DNA of 5,959 bases from Saprospiraceae bacterium (GTDB lineage: Bacteria; Bacteroidota; Bacteroidia; Chitinophagales; Saprospiraceae): NCBI GenBank assembly GCA_020436955.1, contig JAGQWW010000181.1, forward strand, positions 1 to 5,959, in the 5' to 3' direction. The notes beneath the pieces were generated by a model. That model did no database searches and was not told where the DNA came from. It saw nothing but the letters and a program-made list of their open reading frames with translations. Both the position numbers and the translations under genes were made by a program. Below are positions 5,366 through 5,959 of the stretch, one piece after another. The number at the start of each line of letters is the position of its first letter. Position 1 is the first letter of the stretch.

Positions 5366-5959
5366 CTTAGGTATTATCGGATTGGGAGTAATGGGTACGA
5401 GCCTTGCCAGGAATTTTGCCTCGAAAGGAATTCAACTTTCCATATTCAACCGTCAAAATCCTCCTCATGAAGTAGACATAGCCCAAAAAGCAATCAGAGA
5501 ATATCCTGAATTGGCGAATGCTCTGCCTTATTATGATTTAGCGGAGTTTGTCAAATCCCTGCAAACGCCCAGGTGTATTTTGATGATGGTGCAAGCAGGA
5601 GAAGTTGTGGACCATGTAATTGGTGAAATCTTACCTATGCTTGAGAAGGGCGATATATTGATTGATGCAGGCAATTCTTTTTTTAAGGATACTGAGCGTA
5701 GGATGGAAATGCTTTCAAAAGAAGGCATTGGGTTTTTAGGATTAGGGGTTTCCGGCGGTGAAAAAGGAGCTTTGGAAGGTCCATCTATGATGCCAGGCGG
5801 TGAAAGCCAGGACTATAGACGAATAGAGCCCTGGTTGCAAGCTGCAGCAGCAAAGAATTTTAATAATGAACCTTGCGTGCAATGGATCGGAAAAGGTGGC
5901 AGCGGGCATTTTGTAAAAATGGTTCATAACGGGATAGAGTATGCTGAAATGCAATTACT
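5355..5959 (+). CDS. gnd: 6-phosphogluconate dehydrogenase, decarboxylating (N-terminal part, runs off the window)
   Basis: The first 201 codons are present, from the ATG at 5355 to the window edge. The usual enzyme has about 470 residues, so more than half is missing. It oxidatively decarboxylates 6-phosphogluconate to ribulose 5-phosphate and CO2, producing NADPH (or NADH in some forms). The Rossmann motif GLGVMG is at 9-14. Asn32-Arg33 after the second strand is the usual NADP 2'-phosphate site (NR[TS] in many homologues, NRQ here). MMVQAG (77-82), IDAGNS (103-108), GVSGGEKGALEGPSMMPGG (131-149) and HFVKMVHNGIEY (185-196) are substrate and catalytic motifs. Lys188 and Glu195 correspond to the catalytic lysine and glutamate. 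The long form of the family is indicated by the GVSGGE and KMVHNGIEY context. The start lies inside gntK in another frame, suggesting coupled translation. Family assignment is firm. The cofactor choice is inferred. Confidence 0.96.
   Translation, partial: MASDLGIIGLGVMGTSLARNFASKGIQLSIFNRQNPPHEVDIAQKAIREYPELANALPYYDLAEFVKSLQTPRCILMMVQAGEVVDHVIGEILPMLEKGDILIDAGNSFFKDTERRMEMLSKEGIGFLGLGVSGGEKGALEGPSMMPGGESQDYRRIEPWLQAAAAKNFNNEPCVQWIGKGGSGHFVKMVHNGIEYAEMQL

Noticed and set aside
5531..5954. - strand open frames opposite gnd (5531-5728 and 5742-5954)
   Set aside because: They lie opposite the highly conserved 6-phosphogluconate dehydrogenase coding frame and have no domain or context.
1..5959. 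CRISPR array, tRNA/rRNA genes, insertion sequences, prophage or defence genes
   Set aside because: No repeat-spacer pattern, cloverleaf, transposase or terminal inverted repeats were seen. The coding content is core metabolism, a sensor and a transporter.

Overview
The window looks like a stretch of Bacteroidota (Bacteroidetes) chromosome. The base composition is moderately AT-rich. Start codons mostly lack a clear Shine-Dalgarno sequence and are often preceded by A/T-rich leaders. The protein families also fit that phylum: a DUF2807 (GIN-domain) surface protein beside a YtrA-type GntR regulator and an ABC-2 permease, and a large multi-pass sensor kinase of a kind common there. This assignment is inferred from gene content and style. 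No rRNA or other marker gene is present.

Region 1 (1-2056, + strand) is a transport/regulation cluster. It opens with the last 26 codons of a gene, probably an ABC transporter ATPase. A strong hairpin follows, then a six-TM ABC-2-type permease (159-935), a short GntR/YtrA-family regulator that overlaps the permease stop by one base (935-1282), and a membrane-anchored DUF2807 protein (1304-2056). The likely logic is a self-regulated ABC exporter with an envelope-located partner. The substrate cannot be read from the sequence.

Region 2 (2058-4685, - strand) is one large gene for an 875-residue membrane histidine kinase. It has eight predicted TM segments, two extracytoplasmic segments, a HAMP-like linker and an intact HisKA/HATPase_c core resembling NtrY. 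It converges on the DUF2807 gene with a single base between the two stop codons. No response regulator is visible. Its two CxxC motifs are both predicted to lie outside the cytoplasm.

Region 3 (4686-4858) is a 173-bp divergent intergenic region. It should carry the promoters for the kinase and for the sugar-acid genes, and contains a 7-bp inverted repeat close to the gluconate kinase start.

Region 4 (4859-5959, + strand) holds gluconokinase (gntK) overlapping by 11 bp the start of a decarboxylating 6-phosphogluconate dehydrogenase (gnd), which runs off the window. Together they convert gluconate to 6-phosphogluconate and then to ribulose 5-phosphate, feeding the pentose phosphate pathway.

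Most of the window is ordinary. The points most worth a second look are the intra-operon hairpin, the paired extracytoplasmic CxxC motifs of the orphan kinase, and the ABC/GntR/DUF2807 linkage. I see no convincing evidence of a wholly new system.
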